Assembly (NCBI GenBank): GCA_030765065.1
Contig: CM060990.1
Location: 280,453,341 to 280,517,340 of the forward strand
Origin: Deroplatys truncata
Taxonomy: Eukaryota > Arthropoda > Insecta > Mantodea > Mantidae
Direction of reading: 5' to 3'
Length of the DNA stretch: 64,000 bases
Part shown: one piece after another, positions 46,478 to 58,549 of the stretch
Numbering within the stretch: the stretch's first letter is position 1
Layout of the letters: each line of letters begins with the position of its first letter
Made by a program: the position numbers and the translations under genes
The notes under the pieces: model-generated
What the model was told of the DNA's origin: nothing
The model's database searches: none
The model's input: the letters and a program-made list of their open reading frames with translations, nothing else

Positions 46478-49400
46478 TTATGCGTTCCTCTTGAACCCGT
46501 AGGAATAGGTATCGTGATCGCCGGCGAGAACGCGCTTGTTGACCACCATCCTAAACGTCTTCGAGCTGGGTTCGGTGACGACCATCCAAGACGGTTTCCG
46601 CGAATTCTGCGTGCCCGCTAGCTTCACCGCACGGTCGTTGTCCCTCAGCACCACGTCGCGAATCACCTCCGCGTTCACCAGCTCCAGGTTGCCCGAATTG
46701 AGCGTGATCCCCTTCACCTTGCACACCGATAAGGTCTTGCCCGTCTCGGGGCAAACGATCTCCATGCAGTAGCTCTTGGGCCCCGCGGAGGCGAACCGGG
46801 CGATGTAAGAGCCCCGCCCGTACTTCTCCAGCTCGTCCCTCATGTCCCCCAGGAGGCGTCCAACGGACGGCGTCCAGTCACCCGGAGCGGCGGCGACGAC
46901 GACGGAATCGGTGTCGAAGTAGCAGACCCGTTCTCCCAGCCTCTTGAGGTAGGAGTAGAGCACCAGGCGCGCGTGAGCCGTGGTGTAGGCCGCCAGGACG
47001 GCGTTGCCGGTGGGGTTGACCTTGCGGTGCTGCTCGCAGTACCTCCACACCGCGTACATGATCCGATCGGTGACGGGCACGTAGGTCTGCACTTCCACGC
47101 CAGGGTCGTTGAGCAGCTTTAGGAGGCGGTCGTACCGGTCCACCAGCTCGCATGTGTGGAGGTTTTCCCTCTGCCCCAGTTTGCCCCAGAAGCTGTTGAG
47201 CATCAGCTTGGCCAGCTCCCGCCTGCCGGGGTTGGTGGCGATGGCCTGGGGATCCAGGGTGACGACTTCGTGTTCGAAGAATTGCTCCACGTACTGCTGC
47301 TTTGCGGCAGGGTCGTCGCAATCCGAGGGCCAGCCGGAGGCTTCGGTCTTGATCTTCAAGAACTGATTCACGTAGTCCTCGAAGAGACCCTTGGCTCCGG
47401 TGGTCGGTTCGTGCCGCACCACGTCGTACTCCCAGATCTCGTGGACCCGGAGGAGGCGGTACCCCTCCTCCAGGGCGCCCTTCATCTCGTCGACCACCCA
47501 GGTACCCGACAGCGCCCTCTCGCGCTCACCGTGGTGGCACTCGTCTTGGTTCTCCGCCTCCGCACAAGCGCGGCATAGCGGGAACATGAGCTTGCCGCCG
47601 ATGCGCGCCGGTAGCACCGGGTGGTACAGGTGTTGCGGCGGTAGAACCTCGCACTTCACCAAACCGCCCCCCACGTCTACCAAGCGCGGGAATCGATCCA
47701 CATGGATCTTGGGATGACCCGCGGGGTAGGGCTTCGTCTTGTTCACGTACGGATACAGGCTGCATACGTCGTAGTAGTAGATCTTGCTATCCCCCTTCGC
47801 CTCGCAGTACGTCTTGGTGCAGTTGGTGCGACCTCCGTAGAAGGCGTCTCTGGGGTTCTGGGGTTCCGGTACCGCAAAGTCCCTTGCGTGGCGCGCGAGG
47901 TCCTGGTTGGCCTCCATCGCGGCGTTGAATTCGCACTCTCACATTTCCACCACGGCGTAGCCGGCGGCCTTGATCTTGGCCGTGACCTTCTCGGTGCTCT
48001 CTAACCTGGAGGTCATGGTTTCGTGTCCCGAGTTGTATATCACCGCATGGCGATTGTGAAAGCACTGCCTGCAGCCGTGGTAAAAGCCGCCGTGGAAGAA
48101 GTACGCGGTTTTTTCAGCCTCTCTGTACCCGTCCACCTTGTACCCCACGATTTTAACTTCGCGTCCTCGCATGGCGCGCTGGATGACGATGCCGTTTTGC
48201 ATCTCTAGCCAAGTTAGCCATATGCATGCGGCGCGAGACTGCCGGTCCGCTAGTCGATACCCGCCCGCTGGCAAGAGGGCAATTTTTTTAAGCGGCATAA
48301 AGCGCTTTCTATACACGCACATGCACGCCTGCGCGATGGTGACGCATTCTCTGAACGGGTCTATTCCGTTCTCGTCCAAGAATTCCCTTCTGAATTTGGA
48401 AACTCCCTGACTGAGTAGAAATATGTCCATCTTGCAATACGCCACCATTTCCGCCCTCATGTCGAAGACGTACCCGGAGGACGCCTTTTCTTCGTGCCAC
48501 TGCTCGAAGGCTTTCCGACCCTCCGCCGTCATGCCCTCCGGACAGTAATGCCTTTTGTCGGGAATCGAACCCACGTACTGCTCGTTTTCCTTCGTGTTAA
48601 ACAGGTACGGGAAATAACCTTTGCATTCCTTCAATCCGAAGGTCTTGGAAAAGCGGTAGAGTGGCATGGGTATGAAGTTGAGCGAGTCTAGAAATGTGAC
48701 GTCACCGTACCTCATCCTGTAGATCTTGCTTCCGTTCATGATGAGCTCCGGCGCCCAGTCTAAGTGCACCACCATGTACTTTAATAAAAACTGCCCGTCG
48801 TAAGCTCTGAGGTTATGCGCCACGACGTAGACGTCCCAGGCTTCGAACCTCGCCTGCGCGATGTCCTCGAAAAGCTGCTTCACGGGTTCGTCCATAAACA
48901 CCCATTCTTTGCAACCGCATTCGGTACAGTATGCCGTTTTGTGGCGTTCGTCGATGCAGTGCGGGCAGGCTTGGTACAACACGCACAAGTTAGGTACATG
49001 CTCGTATGTGTCCTTTTTGTCGGTATATGGAATGTGTTGCATGCATTCAAAGTCGATAAACATAAACACGTACCGGTTTCTTTTGTTCTTTGCGGCATAC
49101 GATTGCATATAGCACATGTGGTTAGAATTCACGTGTGTCTTGCAATGATAGCAGTACTTTCCCCGCACTCGTGCGCGGTTTTTCTGTGCCTCGCATTCAC
49201 GAGCTTATTGCAAGACGTGCACACCTTTTCTACATCGCACACCGACAGCGCCTTTGGGTAAAAAACGCCTTTTTTGCGTGGTTTGCAAAGCATGTCGGTC
49301 CCTTAAAATCTCTGTTGCACCCGGCGCAGCGTATGTAGGCGTCAAATCGCGCATCGCACTGCTGCTGGCATTTAGCACACCTGGCGTCGCACCTATGAAA

Positions 49401-50276
49401 TTCTTTTTTGTGTGCCGAGGGATAATGACACCGGCGGCAATACCATTTGCATTTAAAGCAGTTGTGAAGGTTCACGATAGCTATAAAGTGCCCGGCGTGG
49501 AGCATGACGTCGATGTATTTATCGCATTTCTTATCCGACGCGTACAGCACGTGCTTCCCCGTATGATCGCCAAACACCGTCACAGCGTAGCCCTTTAACG
49601 CAGCGTCAAAGCGTCTGACGTCATCTATAGTACAGCTGTCGCGGCCTTGACCGATGCTCGCACACAAGGCTACGGCCTTCGATTTTTGCACATAGTCGGA
49701 GCGCGTCATCGTTTTATAGTTGACGTCGCGATCCACTTTGGCTTTAACTAAAACAATGGCTCTTGCTAAACACAAGTTGTCTTTGTTGGCTATTTCGACA
49801 ATGCCTTTATTGTCCCTACAGGCATCGCAAGGTTGGTGGCACGAACCCGAGAACTCGTTGGTCCACACAAACGTTACATGAAGAGGCCCGCTTAGCAAGA
49901 ATTGTTGGTTACTTTGCATTACTTTTTCGATGCTTCGAGCAATGACATCCGCATTCAATTGCTCTACGCGCCTTACGCTTATATTGAAGGCTTTAGACGC
50001 CTCCTTTTCGTCTGTTATGGATATGCCTAAATATCCAGGTTCGTTTTCTAACAGGTTCTCTTTCGCAAAGTTTAGAATATCGTTAAACAAATGCGATACC
50101 CATTGCTCCGGGTTAACATCTCTGGGGACCGGGTTTACGGTAATTTGAGACTCTGTAAAGCCGGAAAAAAGCCTTGGCAGCATTCTCTGCTTGTGCCCTA
50201 TAATTTCGAACGTAGGCTGCAAGGTGTCATCGCGACTTCCCCCGGGTTGCGGCTCCATCTTATCGTCCGAATGCAC
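46478..50276 (-). mobile_element. Polinton protein-primed family B DNA polymerase, pPolB (fossil)
   Basis: Reading from 50.28 kb on the minus strand, an N-terminal region carries several Cys/His clusters (CHQPCDACRDN, CKWYCRRCHYPSAHKKEF). The 3'-5' exonuclease domain follows with Exo I FMFIDFECMQH, Exo II VVAHNLRAYDGQFLLKY and Exo III YCKMDIFLLS. The polymerase domain then has motif A YYYDVCSLYPYVNK, motif B KLMLNSFWGKLGQ and motif C CYFDTDSVVV. These belong to the protein-primed group typical of Polintons, adenoviruses and phi29-like phages. Base composition changes sharply inside the gene: the polymerase half is far richer in GC than the exonuclease half. It carries about two breaks. Confidence 0.92.
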
Positions 50277-50893
50277 CGATCGCTCTTTAGCTGCAAAGTG
50301 CTGCTGCTATTTTTGTTTTTATTATTTTTTCTCGGCTTTAACTGCTGCGGCGTATGTTCTGCTATCACTAGGGCGATGGTCAATACCGATCGATGAAGAC
50401 ACCCGCACATGTGCGCGTATTGCTCTAAAACTTATATCACGTCAAATAGCACGATTTTACAGCAAAATCCACTATCGCTCCCGTTTCTCACTACGGCCGG
50501 CTGCTCTTGGCACTGGGTTTTTATAAGTTCGCTTATCGCAACCGCAGTTTCAGCATGCGCGTCGAGTTAAATGCCTCATTAAAAATCCTGACGCCTTATT
50601 TCGCCACAACTTGCCAAGTTGTAATCGCAGTCATTTCCGGTCACACCATCCATCCATCCACCGCTGCACTTTTCCCTACCATCGACCATAAAACCGCATT
50701 TAAAAGATTTTCACGCTGACGAGCATCCGAACGCACGGCATTTTCACGTTATCGCGCGATTTGCAGTTCTTTAATCGTGGCCGCCATTTTGAAACACACA
50801 TCGACTGCTTGATCAGCACACGGTCATTCACGTACTGCTGCTCCCCGCTGCACATGAGAATCGTTCTTTTTACTGTTTTCTCCGATACTAACG

Positions 50894-51402
50894 TGAGCAG
50901 AACTATAACGCTTGCTACATGTTGTTAATAGTGGTTGAGCTTGCAACCCCACTAGCGCTTTTCGCGGAAGGTTAAGTATTTCCGCACGGTTATGTGATTT
51001 ATTAAGTGCGTGTGGAGTTAAAAACAGTACCCTGCCCCAACTTCAACATCAGTGTCAAATATTTAAAACTATCAGTGTCGTGTGTAGTCATTTTGTGATG
51101 TGCGGTGCATAAAATCTGAGAACAATCACGCACAAACTTTCGACGCGAGCAGAACTATAACGCTTGCTACATGTTGCTAATAGTGGTTGAGTTTGCACTC
51201 CTCACTAGAGCTTTTCGCTGAAAGTTAAGTATTTCCGCACGGCTATGTGATTTATTAAGTGCGTATGCAGTTAAAAACAGTGCCCCGTCACAACTTCAAC
51301 ATCAGTGTCAAATATTTAAAACTATCAGTGGCGTGTGCAGTGATTTTGTGATGTGCGGTGCATAAAATCTGAGAAAAATCACGCACAAATTTTCGACGCG
51401 AG
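50894..51402. repeat. Two-copy tandem repeat in the Polinton right arm, unit 253 bp
   Basis: GAGCAGAACTATAACGCTTG begins at 50,894 and again at 51,147. The units match along their whole length with few changes (for example ACCCTGCCCC versus GCCCCGTCAC), and a third start (GAGCA) follows at 51,400 before the match ends. Confidence 0.9.
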
Positions 51403-52117
51403 CAACAAGTGGCTGTGTGCCCTTGGTGCATGCATTGCAATAAACTGTCGAATATGACCGCCAACCGCACCCTGTCGAATATGGCCGCCAAGCGCACCAT
51501 CAGCAACAGCATGGTAGGTGCAAAAAGCCTGTCCTTCTGCTTGTATTTTCATAGTTGTCATAAATACAAATAGAAACCGACATTATGCTCTAGTTGTGGC
51601 CCGCACAGCTTTCCCACTGTCCCCCACAGCGATGACGATGATGTCGTATTAAAGAAGTTGCTTTACCGTAACAGTGGTAGATACTTAACGCAAGCTTACA
51701 TTAAAAAACCCTAACCTAAGGCTTACCTTCCCTGAATTCAGAAACGTAAGCTTATATAAAAAGAAGTAATCCCAACCTAAGGCTACGTTTATTTTGTTTC
51801 GTACGCGATTCGCCTATAGAAGCAAAACACCGTCGAGGGGCGGGTAGGTGGACACAAGCTATTGAACAGATCACATCTACTTCTAAACTCACTCACAAGG
51901 TAAATTATTCGCTTTTCTTTGGCTAATTTAAGCTACTTCGACGGGCCACAACTACAGCAGATTTGCCATAGAAACTTCCATTTTCGCAATCCGTTATATA
52001 AAATTAATGCAAAAAACTTATGCCAAAAACGTATTGCCATGAAAAACAAATAAACAATACCTCTAAACGAAATGCGTTGATAAGGAATATGAACATGAAA
52101 TAAGCCGACAAGCTATC

Positions 52118-52166
52118 AGCTGTGTCGGTGTTTGGCCATCATACGGGGAAGCACGCGCTCTACACA
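52118..52166 (+). repeat. Inverted copy of a short piece of the Polinton polymerase gene
   Basis: The segment with GGTGTTTGGCCATCATACGG and GGAAGCACGCGCTCTACAC matches the reverse complement of about 49,540-49,588 inside the polymerase gene, with several substitutions. It is a gene fragment carried in the non-coding arm, not a gene. Confidence 0.75.
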
Positions 52167-53510
52167 TCGTGCAAACTGCACGATAGCATGAAAACTGACC
52201 GTGGGAACCATGCTGACGAAGTAGTCGGCTGACCACAGCGCGACCCAGCTTCCCTGTGTGCTAACTTTCAACATGCACTTCCCAGTGTGCCAAATTTCAA
52301 CATGCATTGCCCTAACAAACTACGTGCAATTTATGCCTTATCAAGCAGTATCGTTACTATTAAATGTATGTGTGTTTGTGCCTATTTAATTTTTATTTTC
52401 TTTTGCGCTGCACACTTTTGTGTTAAAATATATATACATTTTCAATTTTGTCATTGTGTGGATTTTGTTTGATAATTTTTTTTATACGCTACTATTATAG
52501 TGTGTGTGCGAGTATGTGCCTAGTATCCGTGCGCCGACAAGGGAAAACTTCATCATTTGCCTACCGGACAGGGACAACCACGAAAATTAGAAAGGGCTTC
52601 GTCAACCACTACAGCAAACGCCTAACAACCAGGGAAAACCTATGAAAAAAGCAGACATAGCTTGCATTCGTCTACCAACCAGAGAAACCCCGAAAAACTA
52701 GTTATTTCTTTAAAAAAAACAAAAACAAAAAAACAAAAAAAACGAAAAAAAAGACGGATCATATAAGTATGGCAACTGTAACGGTTTACGGCAAACGCGC
52801 GCGCGCCGCGCAATGCGTCACGCCGGGCAATATTTTTCAAGTTATCGCGCAGTTTGCAGCTCTTTCATCGCAGGGGCATATCGTGACGCGCATCCACTGC
52901 TGATTACCACTCTTGCGTCTGCCATATTGACCACTAACCTCAAATCCCCTCGTTCTTCACTTTTTGTCTCCGCCATCTTGTTTAGTTCACATTTTTGCCA
53001 CCGCTCCTCACATCTCCGAACCAGATTGCCGGCAAGAACAGATCTCGTTCATTCACACCTCGACGGTTCACTCGACAGTAGCTACTGTCAACACCTACGT
53101 CGTACACTTTTTTGACCGCTTTCGACCGGCTATGAGAACCCTGCTCCCACGTACGCTAGCGACCATTACGATGGTCCAGTACCAGGTTTTTGGTATAGTT
53201 AAATTACGTCTGTGCAAAGAGCGTCTGTACCGCTTTAAAAAACCTAGGTATATCAGTGCGTAGTGATGTTGGTTGATCTTAAAGCTGGTTAAGCATTTTC
53301 AAAAACAGTTTGCTTTTATTTTTTCGCGTCGCGTGAAGCTGCTGCGCTTTTCGTGACGCATCAACACCAGTAAGAGGTAAGTACCACACGCATAATTATT
53401 TTTCGGGCCTGCTCGGCGTAGGAATATATCCTTTCGTGTTTGGGTACTGTAACCTCAAACCTCCTTACCCTCCTCTTTCATCCGCCATCTTGTTTAGTTC
53501 TCACGTTCGC

Positions 53511-54819
53511 CACCGCATCTCCTTGTCGCCGACCCCCCGCCATTTTTAGTACCCACTATTTTAACCTCAAAATCTGCTCTTCTAAGCTCTTGCTTCCGCC
53601 ATCTTCTTTTAGTTCCCATTCTCACCACCGCGTCTCCTTGCCCCCACCTCTTGCGACCGTCATGTTGACCACTAACCTAGAAATTTCCTCGTCCTTAGAC
53701 CTCTTGTCACCGCCATCTTGTTTAGTTCCCATTTTCGCCACCGCGTCTCACATCGCCCCATCTCTCTCTATCCACTCAAGAAAACTACCATCCAACGTTC
53801 AAAAATTGCTGATGAGTTCTGCAGAGGCTTTTGCAAATCTTGTTGCTAGCAAAACTTACCTTTCCCATCACCTCCAACATACCCCACTCCCACACCTTTT
53901 TCTTTCCACCAATCATAATCTCTCTTATTCTTACCAATCAACAACTTTCATTTTTTCCTTTCCATCAATAACATCACTTCTTATCCCCACCAATCACAAC
54001 TTCACACGTCACTTTCTGTAATACTTTTTATCCCTCGTTCGCCATGTTTTCCCTCTTTCAGTTCCCACCTCCGCACAGACAACACCTCACCGCTCCGCTC
54101 CTCTCCATCACGTGTCCTCCATACTCTTTTATCTTCCTTCCTTCAACTTCCACCCGAATTAACGTGGCCACCGCATCTCCTTGTCGCCGACCCTCCGCCA
54201 TTTTAGTTCCCACTATTTTAACCTCAAAATCTGCTCTTCTAAGCTCTTGCTACCGCCATCTTCTTTTAGTTCGCATTCTCACCACCGCGTCTCCTTGCCC
54301 CTACCTCTTGCGTCCGCCATGTTGACCACTAACCTCGAAATTTCCTCGTCCTTAGACCTCTTGTCTCAACCATCTTGTTTAGTTCCCATTTTCGCCACCG
54401 CATCTCATATCGCCCCATCTCACTATCCACTCAAAAGAACTACCATCCAACGTTCAAAAATTGCTGATCAGTTCTGGAGAGGCTTTTGCAAATCTTGTTG
54501 CTAGCAAAACTTACCTTTCCCATCACCTCCAACATACCCCACTCCCACACCTTTTTCTTTCCACCAATCATAATCTCTCTTATTCTTACCAATCAACAAC
54601 TTTCATTTGTTCTTTTCCACCAATAACATCACTTCTTATTCCCACCAATCACAACTTCACACGTCACTTTCTGTTATACTTTTTATCCCTCGTTCGCCAT
54701 CTTTTCCCTTTTTCAGTCCCGACCTCCGCACAGACAACACCTCGCCACCCCGCTCCTCTCCATCACGTGTCCTCCATACTCTTTTATCTTCCTTCCTTCA
54801 TCTTCCACCCGAATTAACG
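53511..54819. repeat. Two-copy tandem repeat in the Polinton right arm, unit about 656 bp
   Basis: CACCGCATCTCCTTGTCGCC starts at 53,511 and 54,169; both units end with CACCCGAATTAACG (near 54,164 and 54,819). Each unit contains a 50-bp copy of part of the 105-residue-protein gene from the opposite end of the element (at about 53,806-53,856 and 54,461-54,512). Each also contains several CGCCATCTT-like motifs. Confidence 0.92.
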
Positions 54820-54917
54820 AACCAATCACATTTCGTCTTATTTTTACCAATCAAAACACTCCACGTCACTTCCTGTTTTTTCCTTCATCTTTCCCTAATC
54901 CTCAATTCTTTTAGCTC

Positions 54918-55070
54918 GTCCCGGATGAACCAATTGCAATAACGATAATCCTTCCGCTCATGGTGCTTTTCAAACTTGCCGCCGTCGCTCGCAGCGACAC
55001 TAGCGACACTAGCGCCCCTAGAGGCAGGATTATCGTTAATCCAATTGGCTCATCCGGGACTTATACTACT
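54918..55070 (-). repeat. Right terminal inverted repeat of the Polinton
   Basis: The inverted partner of 36,591-36,743, with four differences in 153 positions. It ends ...CCGGGACTTATACTACT next to the target duplication TATAAT. It shows the same internal fold-back arms and central GTCGCTCGCAGCGAC palindrome. Confidence 0.95.
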
Positions 55071-55076
55071 TATAAT

Positions 55077-55915
55077 GAATAAATAGCTTATTTGCCTATA
55101 GACATACAATGCGTTTCAGACTTCGTCACAATCTAATACACATCACATTAGTATAATCATACAAAATTATTTATTCTACTTTGGATTTTTCTTCTGTACT
55201 GCGCATTGAAAATGATCAGCAAAGATTGTACAGTATTCATCTTCCTAGTTGTTCACTGACTTTTTGGCGTAAAATCTTAAACGTAGGCAATAATACTAGG
55301 TGCGTTACTAGATAAACTGTTACTGGAGCTTCATATATTCACACGTGTAACAAAGTTAAAATAAAGCAATAAATACTGCTTATCAGCAAGCATCACTGGT
55401 TTTTACTGAAGCAAAGACTAACTGAATTTCACTGTGAAACTTCCTTCCTGAAACCGTAGCACAGGAGGAGAAGGAACCAGATTTTATAATCCTACACTTA
55501 AGCCGAGGCCAACGAAAAATGCAGGCCATGGTGTGGGAAAGTCACGTGAACAACTTATTGCTAGGGCCTGCAGTGTGAATTTATGCCGGCTTTGCTTGGA
55601 GGTTTCTGTACTTTGGTGAACTGTAATATTAATTGTTAATGTATCCGTATTACTGCATTACACTTCTATAGTGTAATTGTGTTGAGTAGACGTGTTTATT
55701 TTTCAATATAAGGGCAGATTGACATCAATGCGTGAAGAACACATAAGTTTGTTTTCATCAGTTTGTTTACACACATATACACTAGTTTATAGTTCAGTAT
55801 TTATATCAGAAATGCATTAATGACTATATCGTTAAATGTAATAGGCTGCCCGTTATAGCGACCTTTGTTTCGTCTTTCAATGTGCCATAACCTTTAAACA
55901 GAATGCCTTGTTCAC
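55077..55915. other. AT-rich flank of the Polinton, unassigned
   Basis: No gene or mobile element is recognised in these 840 bp. Confidence 0.5.
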
Positions 55916-58549
55916 TGCAGTAGTGTGAAGGGCTGTAAGTCAAATTGCAAAACAGACACTAAGATCGTCTCCCATTTTCACATCCTAAGTATGATACGTT
56001 AAGAGCAATATGGTTGAGGAAGATACTTACTGACCTTAAGGATTAAAGAATCCTACTGTATCTGTTAAACATTATGCAGAGTCTGACATAAGGATTGACA
56101 GATTGACACAAGTATTGTAAACGGTGAACTTAAAGGGTTTCCCAGAAACATCCTTAAACTGAGGGATGAAGCTATACCTTGCATTTTTTCAAGTATTCCC
56201 AAATACTTTACAAATGAAGAAAGTGGGTGTAGAAGGTTTGCAAATCTTGAGGAGAGAGTTTAAGAGGAATTGAAAATATCTCCATTTCTCATCAAAATTT
56301 AGTTAAGACAAAATAAATTATCTGCCTCGGTGGCGTGGTAGCTTATTAACACAGGCATTTAGCTGTAAGTGAGTAAAATTTACAATTCAGCGTGGAAGTG
56401 CTATATTTGCTTCTCGTTTATGTAAATAGTGGGCAAGGGCCCTATATTACAGCCTCAATAATTATTCATTGTTACATGGTATGTACAGTGAATGTTGTGT
56501 ATAATCAGATACCAATGGCAAAATTCCAATTAAGTTACATTTGTTACAGTCAATGTACGAGGGGTATTTTTTAAGTAAGGTCCGCTGCCCCGTATCGTCG
56601 GAAGAATCAGGCGATTGTACTTTCTCGCATACGCACTCAATCCCGGCATCCCTTGCACACAGTGACACAGCAGTTGGAGTCAGGTAGGCAATGAGAGTGC
56701 ACCGTACTGTGTAATGGAAAAGTTTACGACGATCGCGCGGCCCGCCGGGTGTGAAATCAGATCGGTCATTCGATTTTTGACAGCAAGGAACACGACAGCG
56801 GCAGAAATGCATCGCCAGATTAGTGAAGTTTATAGCCCCAAAGCCATGAGTGATACCAAAGTCCGTAAGTAGGTGAGGTTATTCAAGGCAGGCAGAGAGA
56901 ACGTGCATGACGAACCGCGCTCGGGCCGACCATCTGTCATTAGCGAGGATCTTGTGCGTGCCGTAAACACCGAAGTCCATGCCAACCGACGGTTCACCGT
57001 TTCCACACTGTCATTGCATTTTCCGCAGGTTTCAAGGTCTGTTCTGTACAGAATTCTGTCAGAAATCCTGGGTTACAGAAAATTGTGCAATCGATGGGTT
57101 CCGAAGATGCTGACAGAGGAACACAAAGAAAATAGATGTGCCAGTGCTCTGACGTCCTTGACCCGATACCACGAAGAAGGTGATGCATTGTTGGACCATA
57201 TCATCACGGGGGATGAGACATGGGTGTCCCACGTGACCGTTGAATCCAAGCAATAGTCGATGGAGTGGCGACACACGACATTTCCGACGAAAGTGAAATT
57301 CAAGCAATCATTCTCAACTCGCAAGGTTATGGCAACAGTATTTTGGGACAGACGTGGTATTCTGCTTGTGGAGTTCATGGATCCGGGGACAACAATCAAT
57401 GCAGCCGTGTATTGTCAAACTTTGAGGAAACTTCGCCGTGCAATTCAGAATAAACGTCGCGGCCTGCTGTCTGCCGGAGCGATTCTCTTAAACGATAATG
57501 CAAGGCCCCACACCGCTATTCAGACACAAGCTCTCATTGGCAGCAGATCGATCATCCTCCCTACAGCCCCGATCTTGCTCCTAGCGACTATCACCTCTTC
57601 CTGCATCTGAAGAGGCAAGCGTTTCCAGACGGACGATGAAGTGAAAACAGCTGTTACGAATTGGCTTTCCTCACAGGCGGCGGACTTCTATGACGAGGGA
57701 CTATAAAAACTTGTCCCTCGTTACGACAAATGTCGCAAAAACAACGGCGACTATGTGGAGAAATAGCTGAATGCATGAAGAATTGAATAAAAAATATTTG
57801 ACGAAAGTATGTCTCGTAGTGTTTTTACAACGACGAACCGGACCTTACTTAAAAAATACCCCTCGTATGTGCTGGAAGACCTGATGAACTACGTCAAGTG
57901 TGTGAACTGATTAATTCTGCTCTGAGGGAAGACTTAATGGATAAATGTTCAGATCTAATTAATGCCAGTGACTGCTATATTAAAACTCTTAGGTTCATTA
58001 AAGAACAATTGCATTGTGTAAAACTTCTGCCAATAGTAGCCATTATCATGGCCATACATTCATACTAATTTCTTCCTCTCTTTTCCCCTTTCTCTCTATC
58101 ACTCTCTCTCTCTCTCTGTCTCATTTGTTCTTTTTTTGTTTTAAGCTGATAGATAAATTTCCTCTCACAGATTGGAGCAGTGAAGGCGGTATTGGTTACT
58201 TGGAAAGTAAGTTGAGTTCGTTGAAGTATCATGAACTGTGTTGTTAATTTGCATATTGATAAGATTTATATAAATCCTCAGCTTGATTTTAAAGGCATTA
58301 GAGATTTTGGACCTAGTCATAACAATCCTTGAATATAGCAAAAGGAGCACAAGTATTCATATTGTCTGGAATTACAACAAGATACAAAGAAGTAGTCACT
58401 ATTGCTCTGAAGTAATATACCAGTAAACAGCTGTATGATATCCTGAAAGTCATTCAAGAAACAGAAAAGCTAGGGTTCACAACACTTGCTCTAATATCTG
58501 ACAATAAATCTGTTAATAGGAGGGCCTATGAGTACATTTCACCAAGTTC
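55916..58549 (+). pseudogene. THAP-domain / P-element-like transposase relic
   Basis: Near 55.92 kb a plus-strand frame reads CSSVKGCKSNCKTDTK with SHFHIL, matching the start of a THAP zinc finger. At about 56.14-56.22 kb another reads FPRNILKLRDEAIPCIFSSIPKY, matching the THAP C-terminal AxPTIF region. After an inserted mariner, the RNase-H-like part of P-type transposases appears: HIDKIYINPQLDFKG, VFILSGITTRYKEVV, KQLYDILKVIQETEKLGF and LALISDNKSVNRRAYEY, the last with the SDN motif. Stops interrupt it, and a hAT element cuts it off at 58,550. It is either a P-element fossil or a broken THAP9-like gene; no P-type terminal repeat is identified. Confidence 0.55.
56558..57865 (+). mobile_element. 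mariner DNA transposon, full length, lightly damaged
   Basis: The ends CGAGGGGTATTTTTTAAG and its inverse form inverted repeats of about 27 bp with no visible mismatch, flanked by TA at 56,556-56,557 and 57,866-57,867. The 1,308-bp element carries one transposase reading from ATG 56,714 to a TAG at 57,764. The HTH region has FLTARNTTAAEMHRQI, then PRSGRPSVIS. First Asp: GDETWVSHVT. Second Asp: LLNDNARPHTAIQT. WP-type conserved words follow in damaged form. Damage seen: an in-frame TAG at the Trp of the VRKWVRLF-like word, a TAG after ESKQ, and a frame change after the second Asp. The family is Tc1/mariner DD34D, related to the transposase of SETMAR. It is inactive but the youngest-looking element outside the Polinton. 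Confidence 0.92.

Larger units (their letters stand above)
50277..54917. other. Non-coding right arm of the Polinton
   Basis: No gene is convincing. It holds two 253-bp tandem units (50,894-51,402), a 50-bp inverted copy of a piece of the polymerase gene (52,118-52,166), A-rich and ACAAAAA-rich runs (52.70-52.76 kb), and two 655-658-bp tandem units (53,511-54,819). About ten copies of a CGCCATCTT-like motif lie between 52.9 and 54.7 kb. Open frames at 53.4-54.9 kb are Ser/Pro-rich translations of the repeats. The polymerase promoter should lie at its left edge, but I see no clear motif. Confidence 0.7.

Noticed and set aside
46878-47765. Arg/Pro/Gly-rich open frames opposite or shifted to the polymerase gene
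   Set aside because: High GC removes stops in the other frames. The polymerase motifs lie in the frame annotated.
52813-54942. Several open frames of 90-190 codons rich in Ser, Pro, His and Leu on the plus strand
   Set aside because: They lie on tandemly repeated, pyrimidine-rich DNA, run against the direction of all Polinton genes, and show no domain. They are by-products of composition.
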